Below, piece after piece: positions 59,501 to 64,000 of a stretch of DNA of 64,000 nucleotides (the first letter of the stretch is position 1; every line of letters begins with the position of its first letter). Source of the stretch: Lucinisca nassula (lineage: Eukaryota > Mollusca > Bivalvia > Lucinida > Lucinidae); the NCBI GenBank assembly GCA_963580285.1, contig OY757014.1, forward strand, positions 103,604,072 through 103,668,071, in the 5' to 3' direction. A model generated the notes under the pieces. The model was not told the DNA's origin, made no database searches, and saw only the letters and a list, made by a program, of their open reading frames with translations. A program made the position numbers and the translations under genes.

Positions 59501-62500
59501 TTATTCTTGTAAATAGGGTGTTTTTCAATAATCAATAAAACTAGATCCTGATGCACTAGATCCTGATGAAATGGCTTACTATGAGCCATCTCATCCTGGT
59601 CTACACTGTTTGCAGAGGTAATGAGTACATGCCTATAGGGCTGAAAGGGTTTAAGTTATTTGTCAATAGATAATATGTTTTGAATCACTTCCAGCTATCC
59701 AAAACCTAAATAATATATTTTTGAATCCATTATATTAACATGCTTGCTTAGCAGAACATGTTTGCACTGGCATGTGTGAATTTGTTTATCTTTCAAGATA
59801 CAAAGTCAAGTTCGGCCCCTGCCAATTTGGGCTTGAAGAAATAAATGGGCTGCATGATGCTTCCACGCAGAGCTGAATCTGACCGCACATGAGTACTGGT
59901 AAACGGCTTAGCGAATCTAAGTCTGCCCAGGAAAAGCGATGCGAGTTGAACCGTCCATGCTTATAAACCCTATTGGTTTCATTGGGTGACAGGGCTTGAG
60001 AGGTCATTTCATCTCACTGTTGGAAAAAAGTCCCACAAAATTGGAAGCAACATCTCCAAAATGACCTTTACAGTATTGACAGGGACGTAAAACCTCAAAT
60101 CAAACAAAAACAAAGTCAAGTTACATGTACATGTAACCTAGTTGTTCATGAAGGTTTACTGCTGTTATTTTTTATCCTTATGTTGCTGAAGATGACCACC
60201 ACTATTTTGATAACAGTGTAGATCCAGATCAGATGGCTTCTTTAGAAGCCATCTGATCAGGATCTACACTGTTTGTCATGCAGTTGGTGAAATGAACAAA
60301 AACACTACATCAAGTAATTTGATTGCTAGACAGCCAGCAATGGGTGTGGCTAAATTATTTATGCAGAAGGTTAAGGGTTAAAACATTCTAAAACCTAAGC
60401 ATTCTGCTGTAATTAAACAGTTTCAATTTTTACAGGCATTCCATTTGACTTGCATCTATGATATATAGTTATGCAAAAATAATGGAGATAAATAGAGTGT
60501 TCATGTATTCTTGAATTTATTAAAAAAGACGAGGAAAAGGGATAAAATGCGAGACTTACCAAGCACTTTTTGCCTTTTCCTCAACAAGTTCAATGAATTT
60601 AATAATACATGAGCATGAATGAAAGATACTTTTTATCATATGACATTTAAAACCCATTTTATTCAATATTTTTAAAAAAAAAAAGTCATATTCTGCCATT
60701 AGTTAATGTGACATCGTTAAGGATGTTGTACATGTAACGTTATGGGGCATATCTAACTAATATGTGTATTTTGGGGTGCTTGTTAGAATTCTCATTTACC
60801 CTGTTCTAACAAGTACCCACAACTTGTTGTAATGGAAAAATAAAAAATAAATTAACCTTGGTATAAAATTCACAGATAAGTTTGGCAGGGTGGGGCAATT
60901 CAGGGTTAATCCACTTTGTACCGGAAACCCAAAAATGGGTACCATGGCAAACAGTGCAGGCCCAGATCAGACGCTGCAGAATGTGGCATCTGATCAGGGC
61001 CTACACTATTTGCAAAAAGTTCAGCTATTTTCCAAATAAAATTTAATCATAGCACAACCTAGCATCCCTAAATTTCGAAATGGACTCCTGCCATATATAA
61101 GGAAGAAGCTTCCATTTGGTACAAAAAGGGTTAAACCCCACTTTATAAATGTCTGGGGATGGATAACACTACAAGACTCTTGAATTTGCAATGCTGATAC
61201 ATCATACCCAATTTACTGTAGCACTTGTGTTATGAAGAACATGCCCATAAAACAACTGGGCAGTACCTCTCTGTTCCAGTGCAATTTCTTTACATTATAA
61301 CCTATTCCGGACTCTTCCATTGCTCTATGTTGGACAATTCTGTTAGCAAATAGTGCAGGTCCTGTTCTGCAGCGTCTGATCTGGGCCTGCATTGTTTGCC
61401 AAGGTACCCCTTTAGGGGTTTCCCGCATGCATGGAATAAGGAATTCATTGCTCCAGATATGGAGAAGTACTGAAAAAAAAAATTAGCACAATTTGGGGAC
61501 AACTACCTTCAAAATTGTCATTTGGGGAGATACACACCATACAACCGGCTGTGTCGAAGACAGATTACTGTCTCTAAGACAGATCGTGGAAAACGTTTCA
61601 TAGAAAGGGTAGGTGAAGTTTTTTTTGTTTGTATAAATCGAGAAGGCAATCTGTTGACTTTTTCTGATATTGGAGAAGAAACTAAATGCCTGGAGATACC
61701 GCAGCAACATTCTGACTATATTTCAAAGCCAGATAAGGCTTTTCCACTTCGTTGAAAAATATTTTCATCGAAAATTTCATGAATTTTTGTTTTCGACATC
61801 AAGGGTATGTCTACGGAACAAAATATGTTACATTCGCTTACTCATGCTAAAACTACGATTATTCAGCAGCATTTCTGCCAAATTGGACCATATAACTCGG
61901 TTAAATAAACAAACTACGCCCCCCTAAAGAGACCAGGTGTCCAAAAAAATGCTGTCTCTAACTACAGATTGTTTTTATACGACTGTCCACATACACAGAT
62001 CAGAGATTTCGAAGGCTAACATTAATGACAGATCAGAATTTCGGTTACATCTACTTTCTTCTCCAATAGCAAAAAAGTCAACAGATTGCCGTCTCGATTT
62101 ATACAAACAAAAAAAATTCACGTACCCTTTCTATGAAACGTTTTCCGCGATCTGTCTTAGAGACAGTAATCTGTCTTCGACGCAGCCGGTTGTACGGTGT
62201 GAGATAAGTCAGCGGTTTCATGGCTGGAAATTTCATTTTACAGTGATGCATTACGAGCCATACAGTGTAATTTGTGACTGCCAAAAAATGACAATTTACC
62301 TCCCCAAATGACAATTTTGAATACAGTCATCCCCATTCTAATGCACTTATTTATTTGTTTTGTTAAAGAACTTGCTCAAAGTGGTAATCATGGTGAGCTG
62401 TTAACCCTTATCTTGATGAATATTTATTTAAGCCACACCCATTTCTGTCTATCAACCAATCAAATTACTTGATGTAATTTATTGCTACAAATTCATAAAC

Positions 62501-63348
62501 TGAATGCCAAACAGTGTAGATCCTGATCTTCAGAAGCCATCTGATCTGGATGTAAACTGTTTCCAAAGATAGAGGTTGTCGTGAACAGCAAGATAAGGGT
62601 TAAACTGACTGCCAGCTAATGAAAACTGACATTACATGATCACTTTGGGTTTCAGATCTCAGGTTATACCATTTTGCCATGTTAGAACTGCCTCTATAGA
62701 ATAGTTCAAATGAGTACTCACAATGTATGTCTTGGGATTTTGCTCCAAATACACTTTGTACTTTGGAAGCTTATTAAATGCACCTCATTGAGGTGAGTTC
62801 TCACAAAGTGCCTCTTGGGATTACCCTCTAAAATACTGGTGGGGGTGCTCATTAGTACAGCCTCACATAGCCAGTTCAAATGAGCAACTACAATATCTTT
62901 GGGTTAAAACAATGTACACCCAAATTAACTGCCGGTACACTTTTCCCTAAATAAAGTGAGGTTAACCCATTTTGTACCAGAAACCCCAGAATGGGTAATT
63001 GGCAAACAGTGCAGGCCCAGATCAGACGCCGCATTCTGCGGTGTCTGATCAGGGACTACACTGTTTGCGAAAAGTTAAGCCATTTTCCAAATAAATTTTG
63101 AAGAAAACAAAACCTGACACCCCTTATTTTTTAAATGGATTCCTGGTATATATAAGGAGGAAGATTCCATTTGGTACAAAAAGGGTTAACCAGGGTGTTC
63201 ATTTCACCGACATGTTCATTTGATTGTGTTTCAGCATCCAAATTGTTAGTGTTAAACAGATCATCCCATGAGTGAATACATACATACCTGGATCATTTTT
63301 CCATCTTTCATCACATCCAAATGTAGTCCTGGCATAGGCTTACCAGCC
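38490..63348 (-). CDS. PPP1R8: Nuclear inhibitor of protein phosphatase 1 (NIPP1), six exons, 5' end missing
   Basis: NIPP1 is a nuclear scaffold that binds and restrains protein phosphatase 1. Its FHA domain reads phosphothreonine on splicing and chromatin partners such as CDC5L and SF3B1. The six exons join in frame to 320 residues; human NIPP1 has 351, and about 19 are expected from a first exon outside the window. Visible in order: an AGKPMPGLHLDV segment; the FHA core with FGRN, CDFCIDH and CSRVH; HGTFIGHIRLE; FGASTR; TELDNLTEFNTAHN; a basic LKRKHK stretch; the PP1-docking region reading SSGVSFSEEDEIINP; EDIDPSIGRFRNLVQT; and the conserved tail KKKKYPTEAWPGKKPTHSFLV. Vertebrates have RVTF where this copy has GVSF. 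Introns total over 23 kb and are full of mobile elements. Recognition is from remembered homologues. Confidence 0.95.
38845..39085. mobile_element. P3 MITE beside the PPP1R8 terminal exon
   Basis: TTACTCCATAAAATGCC (one-base-changed TTAACCC-type end) to TTTTAAGGGTTAA. Core CAAACAGTGTGGACC, AGATCAGACTGCTCC and complements. Its edge lies 20 bases from the exon. Confidence 0.82.
39265..39530 (-). repeat. SINE-1 copy, reverse
   Basis: TTTAACGGTCCAGTC tail-side, TTCGCCAGAAACTGACAACTG, then GTATCGAACCCATGTCC B box and TCAGATGCGCATCCGACTGAG head. Confidence 0.82.
39620..40790. repeat. Minisatellite in PPP1R8 intron, about 85-bp unit
   Basis: About twelve units share CATCGGTGTTATCCCTCACT, ATTTCTTCTATAGAGCTATG and CAATTCCCTACGGACTC. 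Unit length varies by partial deletion, as at 39905. Confidence 0.88.
40236..40398 (+). repeat. SINE-A with 14-bp target duplication
   Basis: AGAAGCCTCTGTGGTGTAG head, CAGGATCGATCCTGGGC, GTTGGTGGGATGTAAAAC tail. ACCATGATAAACCC at 40222-40235 and 40399-40412 is one duplicated piece of the host minisatellite. Confidence 0.9.
40822..40886 (-). CDS. PPP1R8: PPP1R8 short exon
   Basis: A 65-base exon between acceptor TTATCATTTTACAG and donor GTACTG. It encodes EDIDPSIGRFRNLVQT followed by HVIMTK, matching human EDVDPSVGRFRNMVQT. It is separated from the upstream exon by an 11 kb intron holding the composite element. Confidence 0.92.
40991..41253. mobile_element. Q MITE copy
   Basis: GGGCCCAGTTGTTCAAAGC to TTTTGAACAACTGGCCC; AGCAGCTTTTGCATTTGC hairpin. 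A second, 3' truncated copy follows at 41268-41360. Confidence 0.82.
41408..41548 (+). repeat. SINE-B 3' fragment
   Basis: TAGTTTCATTGGGCAGCAGG to GTTGACCTCAAATCAAAC. Confidence 0.75.
41650..42075 (-). repeat. SINE-1 copy, reverse, split in its tRNA-like head
   Basis: GTTTGTATTGGAGCTTAATGG tail side, TTTCACCAGAAACTGACAACTG, GTATCGAACTCGTGTCC, then after the inserted SINE-A, GACTGAGCTACCGAGGCCAG. Confidence 0.85.
41905..42038 (-). repeat. SINE-A inserted in SINE-1, 14-bp duplication
   Basis: AGTTTTACGTCCCACCAACAG tail side to GCGATCCTGCGATCC B box; the extreme head is missing. AGCCCCACATACGA flanks at 41891-41904 and 42039-42052. Confidence 0.88.
42150..42358. mobile_element. P1 MITE (TTAA-type)
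   Basis: TTAACCCTTATCCTGCTG to CAGCAAGATAAGGGTTAA; core GATCAGATGGCTTCTGAAG and complement. Confidence 0.85.
42487..42675 (+). repeat. SINE-D copy
   Basis: CTCACCCTTGTGGGTTTGAG, GAGACACCAAGTTCTGC, AAAAGGGCTGTGAAACC. The head is diverged. Confidence 0.6.
42960..43080. repeat. Left terminal palindrome cluster
   Basis: Back-to-back CAGTCAGTTTCTTCCCC, GGGGAAGAACTGGGCC and GGGGAAGAAACTGAC blocks without spacers. Mirrored at 48930-49092. Confidence 0.88.
44501..46291. mobile_element. Helentron-like element nested in the foldback
   Basis: TAGCTCACCTGAGCCGAAGG with CTCATTGGTGAGC hairpin, a (TG)n run, then units with CTTCTCCTCCGGAACCACTG and AAACCATATATATTC; right end CAGGTGAGCGTC, AGGACCATTGGTCCT hairpin, CTGGT. 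Joined flanks GTTAAGTCAT plus TTATGACATTG equal the intact neighbour at 44230-44255 except one base. The left T and right T are kept, with no duplication. Confidence 0.9.
44558..44595. repeat. (TG)n microsatellite
   Basis: About 18 uninterrupted TG repeats next to the hairpin end of the element. Confidence 0.95.
46542..46716. mobile_element. 175-bp Helentron-like mini-element
   Basis: TAGGGCCCTGCACTGAAAG, GTTGGTGCCCTATAG hairpin, (CCGT)n, GATAGCGCTGCCGGGGCCC, end GACAGCTCTAGT. The flanks rejoin to AGTTTATTCCAATT, found intact at about 47490. Confidence 0.9.
46782..46929. mobile_element. 148-bp Helentron-like mini-element
   Basis: Same family as 46542. The flanks rejoin to TTCTAATTAGATTTGAGC; the neighbouring units read TTCTATTTAGATTTGAGC. 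Confidence 0.9.
47046..48650. repeat. Ten-unit palindrome array, 172-176 bp period
   Basis: GGCCGGCC centres lie at 47061, 47235, 47411, 47584, 47758, 47930, 48104, 48278, 48450 and 48624. Each sits in a 35-40 bp palindrome (GTGGGGAAGAAACGGGCC and a near complement). The spacers are AT-rich and come in two types, TTAGATTTG..TTATTATATC and TTTGATTTG..TTATTTGATAA, partly alternating. Confidence 0.95.
48930..49092. repeat. Right terminal palindrome cluster
   Basis: GTGGGGAAGAAACTGACC, GACTAGTC, CCCCCGGGG and GGGCCGGCCC palindromes packed without spacers, ending in GTTACACC. Confidence 0.88.
50975..51128. mobile_element. hAT-like MITE, 154 bp
   Basis: CAGGGATACAGACTAA and TTAGTCTGTATCCCTG ends. 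Internal GGCGCCTAAGTTT direct repeats. No clean 8-bp duplication (only CTTTT is shared), so hAT assignment rests on the ends. Confidence 0.75.
51198..51340 (+). repeat. Diverged SINE-B head
   Basis: CCGCCCCCAGCCGAATGGGG, TTGGGCTGCATGGTGCTTC, AAACCGCTTAGGTGTAAGCC. The sequence is lost after CCCAGG. Confidence 0.62.
51383..51763. mobile_element. U MITE with the shared hairpin core
   Basis: AGGGCTGGCTAATCGGAGC end, AATCGATTA-rich arms, ATCGTGTCAGCCTTA end. Central AAACAGTGTAGACCCAG, GAGACGCCGCATAATGCGG and complements. Confidence 0.78.
51815..51965 (-). repeat. Decayed SINE-1 fragment, reverse
   Basis: TTTGCCAGTAACTGACC, CCCTTCTTGAAACAAGGGAG and GATCAATCTCCAAGAG. It touches the PPP1R8 exon donor at 51967. 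Confidence 0.6.
51968..52106 (-). CDS. PPP1R8: PPP1R8 exon: basic stretch and PP1-docking region
   Basis: The acceptor is TTGCTATTTCAG and the donor is GTAAAG. It encodes NLTEFNTAHNRRNIALTDL, then LKRKHKSSGVSF and SEEDEIINP. In human NIPP1 the equivalent docking motif is RVTF; here the Arg codon is GGT (Gly) at 52005-52007. It ends with one base of the Glu codon finished in the next exon. Confidence 0.93.
52132..52356. mobile_element. P2 MITE (TTAA-type)
   Basis: TTAACCCTTTTGGTACC to GGTACTAAATGGGTTAA; core GCAAACAGTGGAAGCCC, AGACGCCGCAGAATGC. It starts about 25 bases upstream of the PPP1R8 exon that begins at 52106. Confidence 0.82.
52402..52695 (+). repeat. SINE-B copy, old
   Basis: CCCCGCCCATCGGTGCTTGG to AACGTTAAACTTCAATTC; full length with many substitutions. 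Confidence 0.75.
52745..53134. mobile_element. U MITE, second copy
   Basis: GCTGGCTAATCGGAGCTG to GTGTCAGCCTTAA. About 90 percent like 51383-51763 by eye, including the CCGCATAATGCGG core. Confidence 0.78.
53150..53400. repeat. Palindromic MITE with ATCAGCCTGTGC core
   Basis: AGCCGGGCACAGTATTTCC / GGAAATGCTGTGCCCCGGC ends; GACTCAGATCAGCCTGTGC and TGCATAGGCTGATCTGATTC arms. Confidence 0.75.
53501..53712. mobile_element. T MITE copy
   Basis: AAGTAAAATTCCGCTAATAAG to AAGAATTTTACTGTA; GTTCAAAAGTGGTCTTTAAG hairpin. Confidence 0.8.
53811..54791. mobile_element. T MITE split by a Helentron-like element
   Basis: TACAGTAAAATTCCGATATT to CTGCTTTA, then AAAAGCTTATTTAGAGG to AAATTTACTGTA. Rejoined it matches 31637-31856. 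Confidence 0.85.
53850..54629. mobile_element. 780-bp Helentron-like element
   Basis: ACTAGAGAAAGCGACCAGTG with GGTCGC hairpin and TATACCCCCGACC; units with TTCTAAGTCTGTGACCTTG; right end ACCCCCATAGCATACTTCG, TATGCGGGGGTATA. The flanks rejoin to CTGCTTTAAAAAGCTTATTT, identical to intact T MITEs. Confidence 0.92.
54880..55020. mobile_element. T MITE fragment
   Basis: GTGCAGTAATTCTTTCTTTG, GGGACCACCTTTGGGGCTG, AAGTAAAATTCC; rearranged. Confidence 0.6.
55120..55290 (-). repeat. Decayed SINE-1 fragment, reverse
   Basis: TCCAGTTAGTTTACCTAAC, TTCTTCCTGGGCTGGCTTA, CACGATCACTCTCCAC. Confidence 0.5.
55395..55500. repeat. Palindrome with GAGGCGGTTC turn
   Basis: GTGATAACTGAAGGATA and TATCCTTCAATTATCAC ends; TCTATGTTGTCGGTGAGGCG region with GTTCTAATGAGTACCCAC. 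Confidence 0.65.
55525..55831 (+). repeat. SINE-B, full length, with target duplication
   Basis: CTCCGCCCATAGGGGCTTGC to CTCAAATCAAACAAAACAAA. CCTTATCT flanks at 55517-55524 and 55832-55839. Confidence 0.88.
56062..56270 (-). CDS. PPP1R8: PPP1R8 exon: FHA domain, second part, and linker
   Basis: The acceptor is TTGTTGCTTACAG and the donor GTAAGT follows GAT. It encodes HGTFIGHIRLESKKPQQV, then FGASTRIYIIRERPQP, an acidic and Gln-rich linker, and LLGLPETETELD. This closes the FHA beta sandwich. It ends in phase 0. Confidence 0.95.
56280..56727. mobile_element. TIR element related to the pogo-like family, with nested P2
   Basis: ACCACAACCTCTTTATTATAAC and TGTTATAATGAGGATGCGG ends; GTTATATCCAAA inner repeats. 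A P2 MITE occupies 56316-56553. Confidence 0.6.
56316..56553. mobile_element. P2 MITE
   Basis: CTGTACCAAATGGAATCTTCC to GGTACAAAATGTGTTAA; core GCAAACAGTGTAGGCCC, AGACGCCACATTC. Confidence 0.75.
56883..57095. mobile_element. P1 MITE
   Basis: ACCCTTTTCTTGCTGTTC to CAGCAAGATAAGGGTCAA; perfect AGATGGCTTCTGAAGCCATCT core. Confidence 0.82.
57330..57480. repeat. Minisatellite block 1
   Basis: GTTGTTGGGTTCATTTTC and TTGCAGGCAACCCAGTGTTG units, same motif as at 58040-58430. Confidence 0.72.
57481..58039. other. AT-rich insert between minisatellite blocks
   Basis: It separates two blocks of one minisatellite, so it may be an insertion. CAAGCTCTTTTGTA is duplicated near 57740. No inverted ends were confirmed. 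Confidence 0.4.
58040..58430. repeat. Minisatellite block 2, about 36-50-bp unit
   Basis: Ten or so units of TTTGCATGCAACCCAATG, TTGTTGGGTTCATTTAC. Frames stay open across units and give a false 133-codon reading frame rich in Cys, Trp and Leu. Confidence 0.88.
58489..58616. repeat. 128-bp near-perfect palindrome
   Basis: ATATGGGTGTGAGGGGTGG pairs with CCACCCCTCACACCCATAT; ACACTGTCCGGCATCAC pairs with GTGATGCCGGACAGTG around a GAGGCTTGCCGA turn. Confidence 0.9.
59008..59161 (-). CDS. PPP1R8: PPP1R8 exon: FHA domain, first part
   Basis: The acceptor is CCATTTCAG and the donor is GTAAGT. It encodes KLMVDEKKCYFFGRNKQMC to FLIDLGS. The GRN and SRVH signatures of the phosphothreonine-binding loops are intact. 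It ends in phase 1, and the split codon becomes Thr with the next exon (STHGT). Confidence 0.95.
59320..59620. repeat. Two decayed shared hairpin cores
   Basis: GGCAAATAGTGTAGACCCTG (about 59326) and TCTACACTGTTTGCAG (about 59600) flank partial GATCAGACTGCTCC and GAAATGGCTTACTATGAGCC arms. Confidence 0.6.
59813..60109 (+). repeat. SINE-B, full length, 13-bp target duplication
   Basis: CGGCCCCTGCCAATTTGGG to CTCAAATCAAACAAAA. ACAAAGTCAAGTT at 59800-59812 and 60110-60122. Confidence 0.92.
60171..60380. mobile_element. P1 MITE, ends diverged
   Basis: TTTATCCTTATGTTGCTGA to AGAAGGTTAAGGGTTAA; core AACAGTGTAGATCCAG with GATGGCTTC / GAAGCCATC intact. Confidence 0.78.
60520..60780. repeat. Dispersed repeat, counterpart of 34816-35060
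   Basis: GGAAAAGGGATAAAATGCGAG, TAATACATGAGCATGAATG, GTACATGTAACGTTATG. Confidence 0.72.
60906..61134. mobile_element. P2 MITE (TTAA-type)
   Basis: TTAATCCACTTTGTACCGG to GGTACAAAAAGGGTTAA; core GCAAACAGTGCAGGCCCAG. Confidence 0.83.
61300..61440. mobile_element. P4 MITE fragment, reverse
   Basis: GACTCTTCCATTGCTCTATG, AGCAAATAGTGCAGGTCC, GGTACCCCTTTAGGGGTTTC, CCGCATGCATGGAATAAG. Confidence 0.7.
61508..62321. mobile_element. Long-TIR foldback element, 814 bp
   Basis: TTCAAAATTGTCATTTGGGG and its complement at the ends. About 165 bp of the left arm (TACAACCGGCTGTGTCGAAG to CGAGAAGGCAATCTGTTGAC) returns inverted at 62045-62205. The right arm has about 95 extra bases outside this block. Two reading frames in the arms are mirror shadows. 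Confidence 0.85.
62401..62603. mobile_element. P1 MITE (TTAA-type)
   Basis: TTAACCCTTATCTTGATG to CAGCAAGATAAGGGTTAA; the left arm of the core has lost about ten bases (TGATCTTCAGAAGCC). Confidence 0.83.
62680..62900. repeat. Three decayed CCTC/GAGG hairpins in a row
   Basis: GAACTGCCTCTATAGAATAG, GCACCTCATTGAGGTGAG and CAGCCTCACATAGCCAG with ATTAG- or TCAAATGAG-type arms, spaced about 85 bases. Confidence 0.6.
62962..63189. mobile_element. P2 MITE (TTAA-type)
   Basis: TTAACCCATTTTGTACCAG to GGTACAAAAAGGGTTAA; core GCAAACAGTGCAGGCCC, AGACGCCGCATTCTGCGG. Confidence 0.85.
63288..63348 (-). CDS. PPP1R8: PPP1R8 exon (second coding exon)
   Basis: On the minus strand the acceptor TTTTCTTTCAG is followed by one G, expected to complete a Trp codon (human TWAGKP), then 20 codons AGKPMPGLHLDVMKDGKMIQ, then a GTATGT donor. 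Exon 1, with the start codon, was not found in 63349-64000. Confidence 0.88.
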
Positions 63349-64000
63349 CTGAAAGAAAATCATTACTACTGATACAAAATGAGATGTAACAAACGAAAGC
63401 ATCATGAAAACACGCCAATATATAATTTTGACCCCCCTGAACCCCACTTTTAAGTTTTAATAGTAAAACTGGGGTTTACAGGATTCTTATTTCTGCTCTA
63501 AAATATAGATTGTGGGTACTAGTTAGAACTGCCTCGATGAGGGACTCACTAGGGTTAATTCAAGTTTGTCATACTGAAGCAAAAGTGAGTCCACTCAAAA
63601 ACTTTCCTATATTATTTAGCTTGTCCTGGGACTCACTATGAAATAAAGAGCGAGTCCCGACAGAAAAAATTTGAGCATAGGACTCAGGACTTGAACCCAA
63701 AAATATCACTGGCCAGTAACAATTCTGTCCACCTACATGTATCTACACACCAGGTTTGCAGGATGAAAGCCTACACAGTAATCTTTCTTTCTTTCTACTT
63801 ATACTGCGATCGGTCACATTTGACCATTTCTCGCAGGTGTACATTACATACACTCCAGGTTGCAGGGTTGAAAGCCTACACAGTAATCATATAATTACAG
63901 TAGAGGTCTTTAACCTGCACAGGGGATGACTCTCCCTGCACAGTGGGGGCTCCAGTTAACATCACGATCCGGAGGACAGGGCACTTTTTGACATTAATCC
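63349..64000 (-). other. Probable PPP1R8 intron 1
   Basis: No ATG-bearing exon with a matching phase-2 donor was found. One decayed CCTCGATGAGG hairpin (about 63520) and a CTACACAGTAATC duplication (about 63772 and 63877) are seen. Confidence 0.45.

Noticed and set aside
61522..62311. Two coding frames of 77 and 124 codons
   Set aside because: They lie in the two arms of one inverted repeat and read each other's complement.
63349..64000. PPP1R8 first coding exon
   Set aside because: No minus-strand frame ending in TG before a GT donor and starting with ATG was found.

Overview
The window looks like non-coding-rich nuclear DNA of a mollusc, most likely a bivalve. It is AT-rich and intron-bearing, with two conserved animal genes scattered as short exons through dense SINEs, palindromic MITEs and tandem-repeat-filled elements. 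The phylum is inferred from the style of the repeats (minisatellite-bearing elements, SINE tails ending in CGTTAAAC), not from a marker gene. No prokaryotic or organellar signal was seen.

Only two genes can be supported, and they converge tail to tail. On the + strand are the last four coding exons of HAUS3, an augmin complex subunit (4689-4785, 7751-7898, 11926-12103, 21266-21412, stop at 21410). Its 5' part lies before the window or was not found. On the - strand is nearly all of PPP1R8/NIPP1, the nuclear inhibitor of protein phosphatase 1. Its exons, in gene order, are 63288-63348, 59008-59161, 56062-56270, 51968-52106, 40822-40886 and 38490-38825, with the stop at 38490-38492. The first coding exon is probably beyond base 64000. 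Splice sites and phases agree at every junction of both genes. The 17 kb between the two stops holds no recognisable gene.

The rest is mobile DNA, much of it nested. (1) Helentron-like elements have a hairpin at each end and tandem repeats inside, and insert between two T residues without target duplication. Seven copies can be checked against empty paralogous sites inside the window. (2) A 6.1 kb foldback element lies in a PPP1R8 intron and is built of regularly spaced palindromes centred on GGCCGGCC. (3) Several MITE families flanked by TTAA (piggyBac-like) share one hairpin core. (4) A 1456 bp hAT-like element has a perfect 8-bp duplication. (5) Tc1/mariner- or pogo-like palindromes occur. 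(6) At least five SINE families occur, several with clear target-site duplications.

Region by region: 1-4680 is repeats, possibly HAUS3 intron. 4689-21412 is HAUS3 exons separated by repeat-filled introns, including a 4.5 kb satellite-bearing element. 21413-38489 is intergenic and includes a 3.7 kb satellite-bearing element. 38490-63348 is PPP1R8, whose 11 kb intron carries the 8 kb composite element at 42883-50833. 63349-64000 is probably PPP1R8 intron 1. Segment names such as SINE-1, P1 or Q are labels made here for convenience, not database names.
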